DNA of 38,539 bases from a bacterium (GTDB lineage: Bacteria > Bacillota > Clostridia > Lachnospirales > Lachnospiraceae). A program made the position numbers and the translations under genes. The first letter of the stretch is position 1; every line of letters starts with the position of its first letter. The notes beneath the pieces are model-generated. The model was not told the DNA's origin and did no database searches. It saw only the letters and a list, made by a program, of their open reading frames with translations. The stretch covers positions 1 to 38,539 of the forward strand of contig SFRL01000059.1 in the NCBI GenBank assembly GCA_004562765.1. The letters are read 5' to 3'. Below are positions 23,780-32,009 of the stretch, one piece after another.

Positions 23780-25456
23780 TTAGATCTTCAGTTTTCGGCA
23801 CATCTCCGCCGCCTCACCACGTGTCAAAACTGCGTTTGCATCAAAATCATCTGTCACGATACCGAGTTTTTTCGCCTTTTCCAGATCATCTGAGCCCTCC
23901 GGGAGATCCTTTCTGGTGGCGTAGCCGTTCAGGAGCATATGCACAAACGTCCCGCCATCCACTTCCTTCAGCGGCTGCAGTGTATGCTGCTCGATCAGCT
24001 CTTCCGGGATCAGCCCGTTCTGCCATGCGCACTCCACCGTTCCCGCATATGTCTCGTGTCCGATCACATCGGTAAACATGTCATTGTACACGTTTGTCGG
24101 GAAAAAGTGCATCGTCGCGATGATCAGTTCCAGTGCTCCCGCTCGGGTCAACACATCATCCGGACGTTCCAGATCCTCAAACAGATGCTCATCCGCAGGG
24201 TTTTCCATATGAGAAAACTCCTGTGGAACCGACAGCGCTGGAAGTACCCCGGGAGGCATCCACGCTTCCGGCTTCTCTCCCGTTCTCAGTTCGATGCCTG
24301 CCTGAGCAAACACTTCTTTTTTACATAATTCTTCAAAAATATATCCTGCAAACAGATACGCACCGTAGTCATTGCTGTGCGTATAATCGGACGGAAAAAA
24401 GAACCTTTTTGCCGATTCACGTCCCTGATCCTTGATAAATGTCATGCTCTTTTCATGCAGATCCAGAACCGGCACATCTTTTTCCTCACCGACCTCATGG
24501 CACGCCTTCGCATAGCCGTCCAAGAGGTCATTGTACGCACCGTCTCCGCCCCGCCAGCTGTTTCTCGCCAGCGGCGTTACCAGCACGGGAATGGCTTGCT
24601 TTTCACGCAATTCATCAATGTAGCGGATCAGGTTTTCCCGGTATCCGCCCTCCGCCAAAAGGTGCATCAGCTTCTGGTCATTGTGTCCGAACTGGAACAG
24701 ACAGAGATCTCCTGCCTTGATCCGGTCGTACAGGATCCTGTAATGTCCCTCACTGCGAAAACTCTCTGTCGTAAGTCCCGAATGAGAGTGATTTGATACT
24801 GCTATGTTTTCACCCAGGTAGGCAGAGAGCATCTGCCCCCATCCACAGTAGCTGCCGCCGGACAGATACGGATAGTCCGCGCTCTGGTCTGTCACAGTGG
24901 AATCACCTGCAATGTAGAGCGTTGGTCCCTGCCACAGCTCTGCGCCTATTTCACAAATACGAACACCCGCGCCGACTACCGTCACGTCCAGTGTCAGGTC
25001 CTCCATGGGCTGTTCATAGGTACGCGGAATGATCGGGCAGATATTGGTCAAAAAACGCCTGCTCACCCGCTCACCTGCACGCAGGCAGAAACGCGCCGCC
25101 AGCCGCCTGCGTCCCAGAAAAACAAGCACCTGCGCATCTGTTTCCGCAAAAAGTGTCACATCCACCTGATAGTTACCTTCCGCAGGTACATTGCACACAA
25201 AAGTGAGCGGCAGTTCACCTTCGCCCACCCAGCGGACGTAACAACCCTGTCCATCCTCACAGATCTCCGTAGAAAGAGATCCTTTTGCCCAGTATATCGC
25301 ATCGAATCCGCTGTTCAGCTCTGCGATCCCCAGTCGCGGATACTGTGCCCGGTTTTTCTCTGTTAAAAATCCATAATTGTTTATTTCCGGCTTATACAAA
25401 CATGCGGCAGGCACATAGCTCTCGCCCGCCGCATTTGTTCCAAATGTAAATTTCAT
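23780..25456 (-). CDS. CE12-type (rhamnogalacturonan) acetylesterase with SLH-like tail
   Basis: A 558-residue SGNH hydrolase. An N-terminal beta-rich region (1-175) precedes the catalytic domain: block I YIAGDSTVTDQ (Ser186), GWGQML, block III FGHNDQ, and the Asp/His block SDYTHSNDYGA. This is the pattern of rhamnogalacturonan acetylesterases (CE12), which remove acetyl groups from pectic rhamnogalacturonan. The last 130 residues carry two SLH-like repeats (MFTDVIGHETYAGTVECAW and VLTRGEAAEMCRKL). There is no signal peptide, so the SLH-like tail is unexpected and may serve another contact. The start is 3 bases after the GH105 stop and uses GGAG in its end, so the pair is coupled. Confidence 0.85.
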   Translation of the reverse strand: MKFTFGTNAAGESYVPAACLYKPEINNYGFLTEKNRAQYPRLGIAELNSGFDAIYWAKGSLSTEICEDGQGCYVRWVGEGELPLTFVCNVPAEGNYQVDVTLFAETDAQVLVFLGRRRLAARFCLRAGERVSRRFLTNICPIIPRTYEQPMEDLTLDVTVVGAGVRICEIGAELWQGPTLYIAGDSTVTDQSADYPYLSGGSYCGWGQMLSAYLGENIAVSNHSHSGLTTESFRSEGHYRILYDRIKAGDLCLFQFGHNDQKLMHLLAEGGYRENLIRYIDELREKQAIPVLVTPLARNSWRGGDGAYNDLLDGYAKACHEVGEEKDVPVLDLHEKSMTFIKDQGRESAKRFFFPSDYTHSNDYGAYLFAGYIFEELCKKEVFAQAGIELRTGEKPEAWMPPGVLPALSVPQEFSHMENPADEHLFEDLERPDDVLTRAGALELIIATMHFFPTNVYNDMFTDVIGHETYAGTVECAWQNGLIPEELIEQHTLQPLKEVDGGTFVHMLLNGYATRKDLPEGSDDLEKAKKLGIVTDDFDANAVLTRGEAAEMCRKLKI

Positions 25457-25459
25457 GAA

Positions 25460-26509
25460 TTACAGTGCTCCGTCACTTCTGGTATTCTCATAATCCAGCA
25501 CACCCGCAAAGAATGCCAGTGCCAGTCCCTGTCCCCATCCCTGGATCCAGCCACGGGAAATGTTACGATAGCCGTCACGATCCTTCATGACTGCTGTTCC
25601 GCCGGATACGTTCAGCACACGCCCGTCGGGAGAAACCTGCTCCAGCAGTCCCTTGATGGATTTATTGACATACTTGATATGTAACGGATTTCCCTTTGCC
25701 AGCATCGCAGCTGCGATACCTGCGCTGGCAGATACCTCCTCATAGGACTCCGGATCATCGAGGATCGTGCGCCACAGTCCGTTCTCTGTCTGCAGCGTCT
25801 TGATCGTAGCCAGCTGCTCATTTAAGGAACCTGCAATGTCCATAAATTTCGGATACAGATAACACTCCGGCAGGATCGATCCCACCTGCGACATCGTGTA
25901 AGCCGCCCATGCATTTGCCCTGCCCCAGTAAAAGCCTGACATATGATCTTTTGTGATGTTGTTGTAGCCGTGATACCACAAGCCGGTATCCGGATCCTGC
26001 AGATATTTGATGTGCCAGTAATACTGGTTTAACGCATCATCGATCAGGTCCGCGTCATTTAATTTCACGCCGACACGCAGCAGGAAAAACGCTGCCATAA
26101 ACAATGTATCTGCCCATGCCTGCTCCGGAAAATCATTGTTTGCAGACACGGTATGCTGCAGCACGCTATCACCGAAACGCAGGGCTTCCGTGCGCAGATA
26201 TTTTACCTTATCCATCACGATGTCCCAATATCTCTGATCCTCTGTCGCCTCATACAAGGTGATACAGCAGTGTCCCATTGCACAGATATTGACGGTTCCG
26301 TAAGGGATACCCAGTTCTATATATTCATCAACCCGGTTTTTCATCAGGTTTAAATATTTTTCGTTCTTTGTCACTTCATATGCTTTGCTGATTCCATAAT
26401 AAGCCACGCCACAGGGCCAGTCCCAGGGCATATCCATCCGCATGGTCCGCTCGACGATCCTGTCAATAACTTCCTCAATCTCCTGTTTGTTATATTCTAA
26501 TCCAGCCAT
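25460..26509 (-). CDS. GH105 unsaturated rhamnogalacturonyl hydrolase (YteR type)
   Basis: A 349-residue alpha6/alpha6-barrel enzyme. It shows MRMDMPWDWPCGVAYYGI, the catalytic-Asp region EQAWADTLFMAAFFLLR, GLWYHGYN, FYWGRANAWAAY and RGWIQGWGQGLAL, all as in YteR/YesR. It removes the unsaturated galacturonosyl residue left by rhamnogalacturonan lyases, giving rhamnose and 5-dehydro-4-deoxy-glucuronate. No signal peptide, so it acts on imported oligosaccharides. AGAGG lies about 11 bases before the ATG. It follows the transporter genes after a set of hairpins that probably lower but do not abolish read-through, and it is coupled to the esterase gene. Confidence 0.92.
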   Translation of the reverse strand: MAGLEYNKQEIEEVIDRIVERTMRMDMPWDWPCGVAYYGISKAYEVTKNEKYLNLMKNRVDEYIELGIPYGTVNICAMGHCCITLYEATEDQRYWDIVMDKVKYLRTEALRFGDSVLQHTVSANNDFPEQAWADTLFMAAFFLLRVGVKLNDADLIDDALNQYYWHIKYLQDPDTGLWYHGYNNITKDHMSGFYWGRANAWAAYTMSQVGSILPECYLYPKFMDIAGSLNEQLATIKTLQTENGLWRTILDDPESYEEVSASAGIAAAMLAKGNPLHIKYVNKSIKGLLEQVSPDGRVLNVSGGTAVMKDRDGYRNISRGWIQGWGQGLALAFFAGVLDYENTRSDGAL

Positions 26510-26582
26510 GTTCGGTTTTTCCTCTCGCTCTTATTTTTATTCCGAAAAAAATTCACTAAACTCCTGATTTTTTATAAAATAT

Positions 26583-26607
26583 GGGCTGCTGCACAGAGCA
26601 GCAGCCC
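26583..26607 (-). terminator. Terminator-like hairpin after the transporter operon
   Basis: A perfect 10-bp GC-rich stem (GGGCTGCTGC/GCAGCAGCCC) with a 5-base loop is followed on the minus strand by ATATTTTATAAAA. It lies 70 bases after the solute-binding protein gene and 74 before the GH105 start. It would set unequal expression of importer and enzymes. Confidence 0.7.
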
Positions 26608-26637
26608 AGAAAAAATACTATGTGATTTCAGACTCGA

Positions 26638-26674
26638 AAAATGCTACGCATTTTCCTCGTTGACGCTTCGCGTC
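26638..26674 (-). other. Two small tandem hairpins after the solute-binding protein gene
   Basis: GACGC-GAA-GCGTC (26662-26674) and AAAATGC-GTA-GCATTTT (26638-26654) follow the stop codon by a few bases on the minus strand. Such stems often protect the 3' end of abundant binding-protein mRNA; the second, ending in T residues, could also stop some transcripts. Confidence 0.5.
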
Positions 26675-26677
26675 ATT

Positions 26678-28351
26678 CTACAGAATGAAGCTTCCCTCGT
26701 CGATATATGACTGCTTCTCGTCTAAGATCTCCTGATATCCTGCGTCTAAGTACTCCTGGCAGTACTCCTCGTACTTCGCATCGAACTCAGCAGGATCACA
26801 GGTTCCTAAGTCTGCACAAGCCTCCTGCCACAATGCGTTCAGATCTGCTGAATACTCGTTGGTAGCCTGAACAGCCTTTGTGAAGATTGGAGTAACGATT
26901 CCGTACTCTGCATTGTCCTGTGCACCCTTGTAAGCATCCTCGATCAGATACTCATAACCGTTAGGAGCAAGGTTGTTTAAGTTGTACTGGTAGGTTCCCT
27001 CCTCGGTATCGTAGTTAACAACCTCCTGTACTAAGCACCAGTAATCCTTGTTGTTGTTCTGAGACAGCTTAGACTCACCGTCAAAGTCAGAGTTCTGGAT
27101 CGCAACACCGTTCTCGTTTACCGTGTAGTTCTCACCCTCAACACCGTTCTGTAAGAAGAACAGGTTATCAGGCTGGCTCATCCAGTCAAGGAACATCCAC
27201 AGAGCTGCTCTCTGCTCAGCGGTAGCGTTGTTGTTTACACCCATGATCATTCCGTAAGGAGGATATTTGTAGAAGTAGTTATGTCCGTCAACGGAACCTG
27301 CACCAAACTGTAAGCATGATACCTTTGCATCAGGGTTATTTGCTAATAAGGAATCGATCGTATCTGTTGAGCTGTTGATGTAGAAGCTGTAGGTTCCAAC
27401 ATTTCCTGCTACGAAGTCAGCCTTCATTGCAGCATCGTCAGTGTTCAGATACCACTCGGGATCGATCAGTCCCTCGTTATACTGCTTGTTCAAGTTCTTT
27501 AAGTACTCCTTGGTAGGCTCCCAGGTAAGGGGTGCTACGTTCAGGTCTAAGTATTTTGCATAATCCTCATCAGAATAGCTGTCATTAAAGAACGGATACT
27601 CCATTGTGAAAGAACCAACCGGAAGATTTCCGCCTAAGGTTCCGAGTCCGGCCTCTTTCCACTTAGCAGCTACTGCGTTTAACTCCTCAAGGTTGGTAGG
27701 CATGTCAGCTCCGACTGCATCTAACCAATCCTGACGGATCAGGGTTACCCAGTTGTAGTAGATCGCTTCACGCTCTGCGAAGAAGAAGATGTTCTCTCCG
27801 TCCAGTGAGCCGTATTTTGCGATGGTGTCAGCCATATTTCCGTAGTAAGTCGGTGCGTAGTATGCGATCTCGTCCAGATCCAGAGACTGCATTGCGCCCT
27901 CACCGTAGTAGTTTACTGCCTGAGGCATATCATAGTGCATGATGATGGTCGGTGCAGTACCTGCTGCGATCATCTGCATGTAGTCCTGAACCTCGGTACC
28001 ACGTCCGATCGCCACATACTCAACATTTACGTTGTACTTGTCACCGAACTCCTTCTGGATCCACTGTGTATAGTAGTTGTCGGTAACATTCCAGCCCTCG
28101 AATGCACGGTCATAAACCGGGATCTGAATGGTTACGTTCTCCGGGAAGCCTGCAGAATAGTCTGTGTAGGCTGCTTCTGCAGCATCGTCTGCCGGTGCTT
28201 CTGCAGCATCATCCTTTGTCTCCTCTGCTGCGCTGTCTGCGGGAGCATCGGTTGTGGTATCATTCTTAGATCCACAGCCAACTACCATAGAAGCTGCCAT
28301 GGTAGCGATCAGCATTGCTGATACAAATTTCTTGATAGATTTGTTCTTCAT
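26678..28351 (-). CDS. Sugar ABC transporter solute-binding lipoprotein (LplA/YtcQ type)
   Basis: A 557-residue binding protein. The signal sequence MKNKSIKKFVSAMLIATMAA ends in the lipobox VVGC, giving lipidation at Cys26, followed by an Asp/Ala-rich linker to about residue 60. The large mature domain fits cluster B binding proteins that take rhamnogalacturonan oligosaccharides in Bacillus (YtcQ). AGGAGG lies ten bases upstream of the ATG at 28351; a longer frame to 28414 is not supported. It follows the two permease genes and precedes three hairpins. No ATPase gene is present nearby, so a shared MsmX-type ATPase elsewhere must drive the system. Substrate is inferred from the GH105/CE12 neighbours. 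Confidence 0.9.
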   Translation of the reverse strand: MKNKSIKKFVSAMLIATMAASMVVGCGSKNDTTTDAPADSAAEETKDDAAEAPADDAAEAAYTDYSAGFPENVTIQIPVYDRAFEGWNVTDNYYTQWIQKEFGDKYNVNVEYVAIGRGTEVQDYMQMIAAGTAPTIIMHYDMPQAVNYYGEGAMQSLDLDEIAYYAPTYYGNMADTIAKYGSLDGENIFFFAEREAIYYNWVTLIRQDWLDAVGADMPTNLEELNAVAAKWKEAGLGTLGGNLPVGSFTMEYPFFNDSYSDEDYAKYLDLNVAPLTWEPTKEYLKNLNKQYNEGLIDPEWYLNTDDAAMKADFVAGNVGTYSFYINSSTDTIDSLLANNPDAKVSCLQFGAGSVDGHNYFYKYPPYGMIMGVNNNATAEQRAALWMFLDWMSQPDNLFFLQNGVEGENYTVNENGVAIQNSDFDGESKLSQNNNKDYWCLVQEVVNYDTEEGTYQYNLNNLAPNGYEYLIEDAYKGAQDNAEYGIVTPIFTKAVQATNEYSADLNALWQEACADLGTCDPAEFDAKYEEYCQEYLDAGYQEILDEKQSYIDEGSFIL

Positions 28352-28447
28352 GTTTTCATACCCTCCTAAAGTATTTTTATAAACATCCGGTTTTGTCTGC
28401 CACCGGAAAAGCATTTAAAGTAAAGTACTTCGACCCGAATGATCATT

Positions 28448-29365
28448 TTACTCCTTTACTGCTCCGACCATTGTGCCCTGTACGAAGTATTTCTGCAGGA
28501 ACGGATATACGATGATGATCGGTACGGTTGCGAAGATGACGCAGGCTGCCTTCAGCACCTCCGGGTTTGTCAGCACGCCGACGTTTCCGCCCTCAGCCTG
28601 GAAGGACTCGGTAGCTGCCACAACCAGATAGTACAGCTTGAGCTGTAAAGGACGAAGGCTTGTGTTCTGTTTGATATAGTACAGAGCATCCTGATATGCG
28701 TTCCAACGTCCGACTGCATAAAACAGTGCGATCGTCGCGATGATCGGCTTTGACAGCGGAACAACGATCTTTGCAAGGATCGTAAAATGGTTCGCTCCGT
28801 CGATGACTGCTGCCTCGATCAGACTGTCTGAAATATTGCTCTGGAAGTTATTCTTCATAATGAGCAGGTTGTAAGGCGCAAAACAAAGCGGCAGGATCAG
28901 ACACCACCAGGTATCCAGCATATGTAAGTTGCTCATCAACAGGTAATCAGGAATCGTTCCGGCCACAAAATACATAGTCAGCATGATGAGGAAGGTCATT
29001 ACCTTGCGCCCCTTCAGATTCCTTCGGCTTAAAACATAAGCTGCACAGATCGTCAGGAACATACCGATCGCTGTAAATGCGATGGTAACAACTACCGTCA
29101 CATACATGGATCGCATGATGGAAGCGTCCGCGAAGATCTTCTGGTATGCGTTCAGGCTGAAGCCCTTCGGCAGGAGCACAACCTTGTTTGCAACAACGTA
29201 TGCTTCCTCACTGATAGACTTTGATAACACGTGAATGAACGGAAGCAGACACATCAGAGAAACCACGATCAGCACTGCCCAGATCACAATATCGATGATC
29301 AGATTTCTGACTCTTGCGGCGGTCCAGGACTTTTTATTATTTACGACTGCAGTATTTGAACTCAT
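28448..29365 (-). CDS. Sugar ABC transporter permease (LplC/YtcP type)
   Basis: A 305-residue inner-membrane permease with six predicted transmembrane segments and the cytoplasmic EAA loop EAAVIDGANHFTIL. Other blocks are CLLPFIHVLSKSISEEAYV, GFSLNAYQKIF, AYVLSRRNLKGR and VYPFLQKYFVQGTMVGAVKE, typical of LplC/YtcP. AAGGAGG is eight bases before ATG 29365, which lies 13 bases after the stop of the partner permease. With the partner it forms the channel for the imported oligosaccharide. The 96 bases to the binding-protein gene hold a small hairpin (TCCGGT/ACCGGA) that may adjust relative expression. Confidence 0.93.
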   Translation of the reverse strand: MSSNTAVVNNKKSWTAARVRNLIIDIVIWAVLIVVSLMCLLPFIHVLSKSISEEAYVVANKVVLLPKGFSLNAYQKIFADASIMRSMYVTVVVTIAFTAIGMFLTICAAYVLSRRNLKGRKVMTFLIMLTMYFVAGTIPDYLLMSNLHMLDTWWCLILPLCFAPYNLLIMKNNFQSNISDSLIEAAVIDGANHFTILAKIVVPLSKPIIATIALFYAVGRWNAYQDALYYIKQNTSLRPLQLKLYYLVVAATESFQAEGGNVGVLTNPEVLKAACVIFATVPIIIVYPFLQKYFVQGTMVGAVKE

Positions 29366-29378
29366 TTTCCTGACCTCC

Positions 29379-30329
29379 TTATAGTAATCCGTCTTCGCCG
29401 AGACGTTTTGCAACAAAATCTGACAACAGTACAAGGATCAGACCAATGATGGACTGGAACAGACCGAGTGCGGTCGCCTCGCTGAGTTTTCCACCTTCAA
29501 TACCCCAGCGGTAAACCAGAACCGGGATCATGGTACTGTACTCGCTTGCCTTTGCGTTATATAAAGCGTAGATTCGTTCGAAAGAGCCCTGCATCAATTT
29601 TCCTAAGTTCATGATCAGCAGTGTCACGATCGTGCTTCGAATACAGGGCAGTGTCACATGCCAGCACTGCATCCAGCGTCCTGCTCCATCCACACGGGCT
29701 GCTTCATACAAATCCGGGCTGACACTGGTGATCGCCGCCAGATAGATGATCGTTCCCCATCCCATCGTCTGCCACACACCGATCAAGAGATATGTGATCA
29801 GCCACCAGGTATCTTCCTGCAAGAACGGGATCGGACTGCCGCCCGCATTTGCGATCAGCGCGTTCACAACACCGTTGCTCAGAGAAAACAGCTGATATGC
29901 CAGCGCTCCGATGATGACCCATGAAAGGAAGTGCGGCAGATATAATAATGTCTGCGTCACTTTCTTGAACCATTTCACGCGGATCTCATTCAGCAGCAAT
30001 GCCAGAATGATCGGTGCCGGGAAGCTCAACAGCAAGTCTAACAGGTTGATAAACAAGGTATTTTTAACCGCTCTGCCAAAATCTCTGTGGGTGAAGATCT
30101 TTTCGAAGATCTTAAAGCCCACCCAGTCACTGCCGGCAAATCCTTTGGCCGCCTTATAATTCTTGAATGCGATGGTCAGACCACCGTATGCGCCATATTT
30201 AAAAATAAAGATGAACAATAACGGTAATATGATCAGAACGTAAAGCTGCCAGTTCTTTTTCAGGTAAAGCATGCCGCTGCTTTTCCGCTTCGGCGCCGCC
30301 ACTGCCTGAGTTCCCTTTTTCTCTTTCAT
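29379..30329 (-). CDS. Sugar ABC transporter permease (LplB/YteP type)
   Basis: A 316-residue permease with six predicted transmembrane segments and the EAA loop YEAARVDGAGRWMQCW. It has a basic N-terminus, then YVLIILPLLFIFIFKYGAYG and the conserved end LLSDFVAKRLGEDGLL. It matches LplB/YteP. AAGGAG lies seven bases before ATG 30329. It is the first gene of the transporter operon, divergent from the AraC-type regulator, and has a promoter with a poor -35, as expected for an activated gene. Confidence 0.93.
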   Translation of the reverse strand: MKEKKGTQAVAAPKRKSSGMLYLKKNWQLYVLIILPLLFIFIFKYGAYGGLTIAFKNYKAAKGFAGSDWVGFKIFEKIFTHRDFGRAVKNTLFINLLDLLLSFPAPIILALLLNEIRVKWFKKVTQTLLYLPHFLSWVIIGALAYQLFSLSNGVVNALIANAGGSPIPFLQEDTWWLITYLLIGVWQTMGWGTIIYLAAITSVSPDLYEAARVDGAGRWMQCWHVTLPCIRSTIVTLLIMNLGKLMQGSFERIYALYNAKASEYSTMIPVLVYRWGIEGGKLSEATALGLFQSIIGLILVLLSDFVAKRLGEDGLL

Positions 30330-30370
30330 CCTTCTACTCCTTTGCGACTCAAGTGTTAATTGATGTCTTA

Positions 30371-30399
30371 ATTATACAAAAGCAAATCGTCTCTTTCCA
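30371..30399 (-). promoter_or_regulatory. Activator-type promoter of the transporter operon
   Basis: On the minus strand TATAAT (30371-30376) is preceded at 17 bases by TGGAAA (30394-30399), a poor -35. The weak -35 fits activation by the divergent AraC-type protein. The leader would be about 35 bases. Confidence 0.6.
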
Positions 30400-30481
30400 T
30401 TTTCATCCCTGTGAAAACTGTGCATTTTCGACCATTTAATTTTTGTTTTCATTGTCAGTTTGTGTACTTTTCATATTTTCA

Positions 30482-30510
30482 TTGACCATTTTTTGTACAT
30501 ATTGTATAAT
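30482..30510 (+). promoter_or_regulatory. Promoter of the AraC-type regulator gene
   Basis: TTGACC (30482-30487), a 17-base spacer and TATAAT (30505-30510) make a strong sigma-A promoter about 40 bases ahead of the start at 30556. Confidence 0.85.
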
Positions 30511-30555
30511 ATAATTGAATTTTCCCGAGAAAGAAATTTGAAAGGAGTGGTTTTT

Positions 30556-31500
30556 ATGTCTAAGCCGAAACAACCGTCCATTGAATACCGGAACTACCTG
30601 CTTCCGGCAAGTTTTCCTCTGATCATTTTAGGCGGAGAAAAATGGCGCATTTCTGACATTCCCTCTCCGACGCTTCACTTTCACAATTGTCTGGAGATCG
30701 GCATCTGCCGCTCCGACAGCGGAATGATGCGCTTTCGCAACACGGAACAGGCCTTCCACAAGGGTGATGTCACGATCCTGGCCAGCAACATCCCCCACAC
30801 AACTTATTCCGACCCGGGGACTGCCAGCCTCTGGAATTACATATTTGTCAATGTAGAAGAGCTGTTCTTCCCCTATTTTCCGGTGGAGGTCATCGGAAAC
30901 CACGATGTGCTCTCACGCATGATCCGCGAATTCTATGCCATCCTTTCCCGGGATAAATATCCGGATATCTATTGGCTCGTCTCCTCCATCATTGACGAGA
31001 TGCAAGAACAGAAGACCAACTACCAGTTTTCCGTGCGGGGGCTGATGCTCAGCCTGATCGTGCGGCTGTTAAACATTTACATTCAGCAGGAGGGCGGCGC
31101 GGAAGTTTCCTACAGCGAAAATTCCCTTGCCATCGCTCCGGCACTGCACTATATCCGCACCAACTACATGCTCGATTTTCCGATGGACAAGCTCGCGGAG
31201 GTGTGCGAGCTGAGTCCGACACATTTTCGCCGGCTCTTCAGCGCTGTCATGGGCTTCGGGCCGCTGGAGTATCTGAACCGCATCCGCATCACGCATGCCA
31301 CGACCATGCTGCGCACGACGGAGCAGCCCATCCTGGACATTTCCGAGGATGTCGGGTTTCATTCCATCTCCAGCTTTAACCGGCATTTTTCCGAGATCGT
31401 CGGGATGACTCCGTCTAATTACCGCCGCCAGCTCACGCTGGCCGGTGACCGGTCGATCCTCAAATGCACGGGCTGGCTGACGCCGCCTGGGGAGGTGTAG
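30556..31500 (+). CDS. AraC-family transcriptional regulator of the rhamnogalacturonan locus
   Basis: A 314-residue regulator. The N-terminal half is a cupin-like sugar-sensing domain (LHFHNCLEIGICRSDSG, FHKGDVTILASNIPHTTYS). The C-terminal 100 residues hold two helix-turn-helix motifs (MDKLAEVCELSPTHFRRLF and ILDISEDVGFHSISSFNRHF) and end in PSNYRRQ, the AraC/XylS signature. I chose ATG 30556 because AAAGGAGT lies close upstream and the promoter sits at 30482-30510; the longer reading from 30460 starts before it. It is divergent from the permease operon, so it very likely activates that operon when the oligosaccharide is present. Confidence 0.93.
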   Translation: MSKPKQPSIEYRNYLLPASFPLIILGGEKWRISDIPSPTLHFHNCLEIGICRSDSGMMRFRNTEQAFHKGDVTILASNIPHTTYSDPGTASLWNYIFVNVEELFFPYFPVEVIGNHDVLSRMIREFYAILSRDKYPDIYWLVSSIIDEMQEQKTNYQFSVRGLMLSLIVRLLNIYIQQEGGAEVSYSENSLAIAPALHYIRTNYMLDFPMDKLAEVCELSPTHFRRLFSAVMGFGPLEYLNRIRITHATTMLRTTEQPILDISEDVGFHSISSFNRHFSEIVGMTPSNYRRQLTLAGDRSILKCTGWLTPPGEV

Positions 31501-31514
31501 ATAATATAAAACAT

Positions 31515-31703
31515 GCGTCCTGTATCTACGGGATGGTATCTGACAGTCTATTATGCTTAACGGGCAAATCACGCGAGGTGGCACAGAGTCCAAGCAAGAT
31601 CGGCTTGGCTCTGCTGCCAGGCAATCCACTTTTCTACTATATCTCCGCGCGTGCCCGTCACATAAACGACGTGTCGGATACTGTCCACGCAGCGCATGGA
31701 CGC
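31515..31703 (-). repeat. Structured repeat copy C1
   Basis: Outer arms GCGTCC ... GGACGC close a 189-base imperfect inverted repeat, with ATTATGCTTAACGGGCAAATCACGCGAG-type sequence facing CTCCGCGCGTGCCCGTCAC on the other side. The inner hairpin GGCACAGAGTCCAAGC ... GCTTGGCTCTGCTGCC keeps both single-base bulges. Minus-oriented. It lies 15 bases after the AraC-type gene and 73 bases before copy C2. Confidence 0.85.
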
Positions 31704-31775
31704 ATGTTCAAACTACTACAATGCTCAGTCGGAAATAATTGTCGACAATGTTTCAATTCATCTTTGAATAGAAAA

Positions 31776-31987
31776 AGCACCGTCAGAGAATTTGGCAGGT
31801 CGTTTATGCACCCGTACCCTACGTAACAGTATGTTGCAGTTGTTTATGCGACGGGTTCGCGCGGAGAAAGTGTACAGGAATATTATTCTGTGCCGTTCGC
31901 GTGATTTACCCGTTAAGCATAACAGACTGTAACATACTGTTACGAGGATGAGGGTGCATAACCGACTGACAAAACTCTGACGGTGCT
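31776..31987 (+). repeat. Structured repeat copy C2, lacking the inner hairpin
   Basis: A 212-base inverted repeat whose outer arms (AGCACCGTCAGAG and CTCTGACGGTGCT) match the outer end of copy A1. The next arms share TAACAGTATGTTGCAG on one side with its near complement, then TTTATGCGACGGG and CCCGTTAAGCATAA. The central GGCAGCAGAG...CTCTGTGCC hairpin is reduced to a trace. Plus-oriented, facing C1. It ends 22 bases from the stop of the TRAP fusion gene. Confidence 0.8.
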
Positions 31988-32009
31988 CTCTTATATAATC
32001 AAAATTTCT

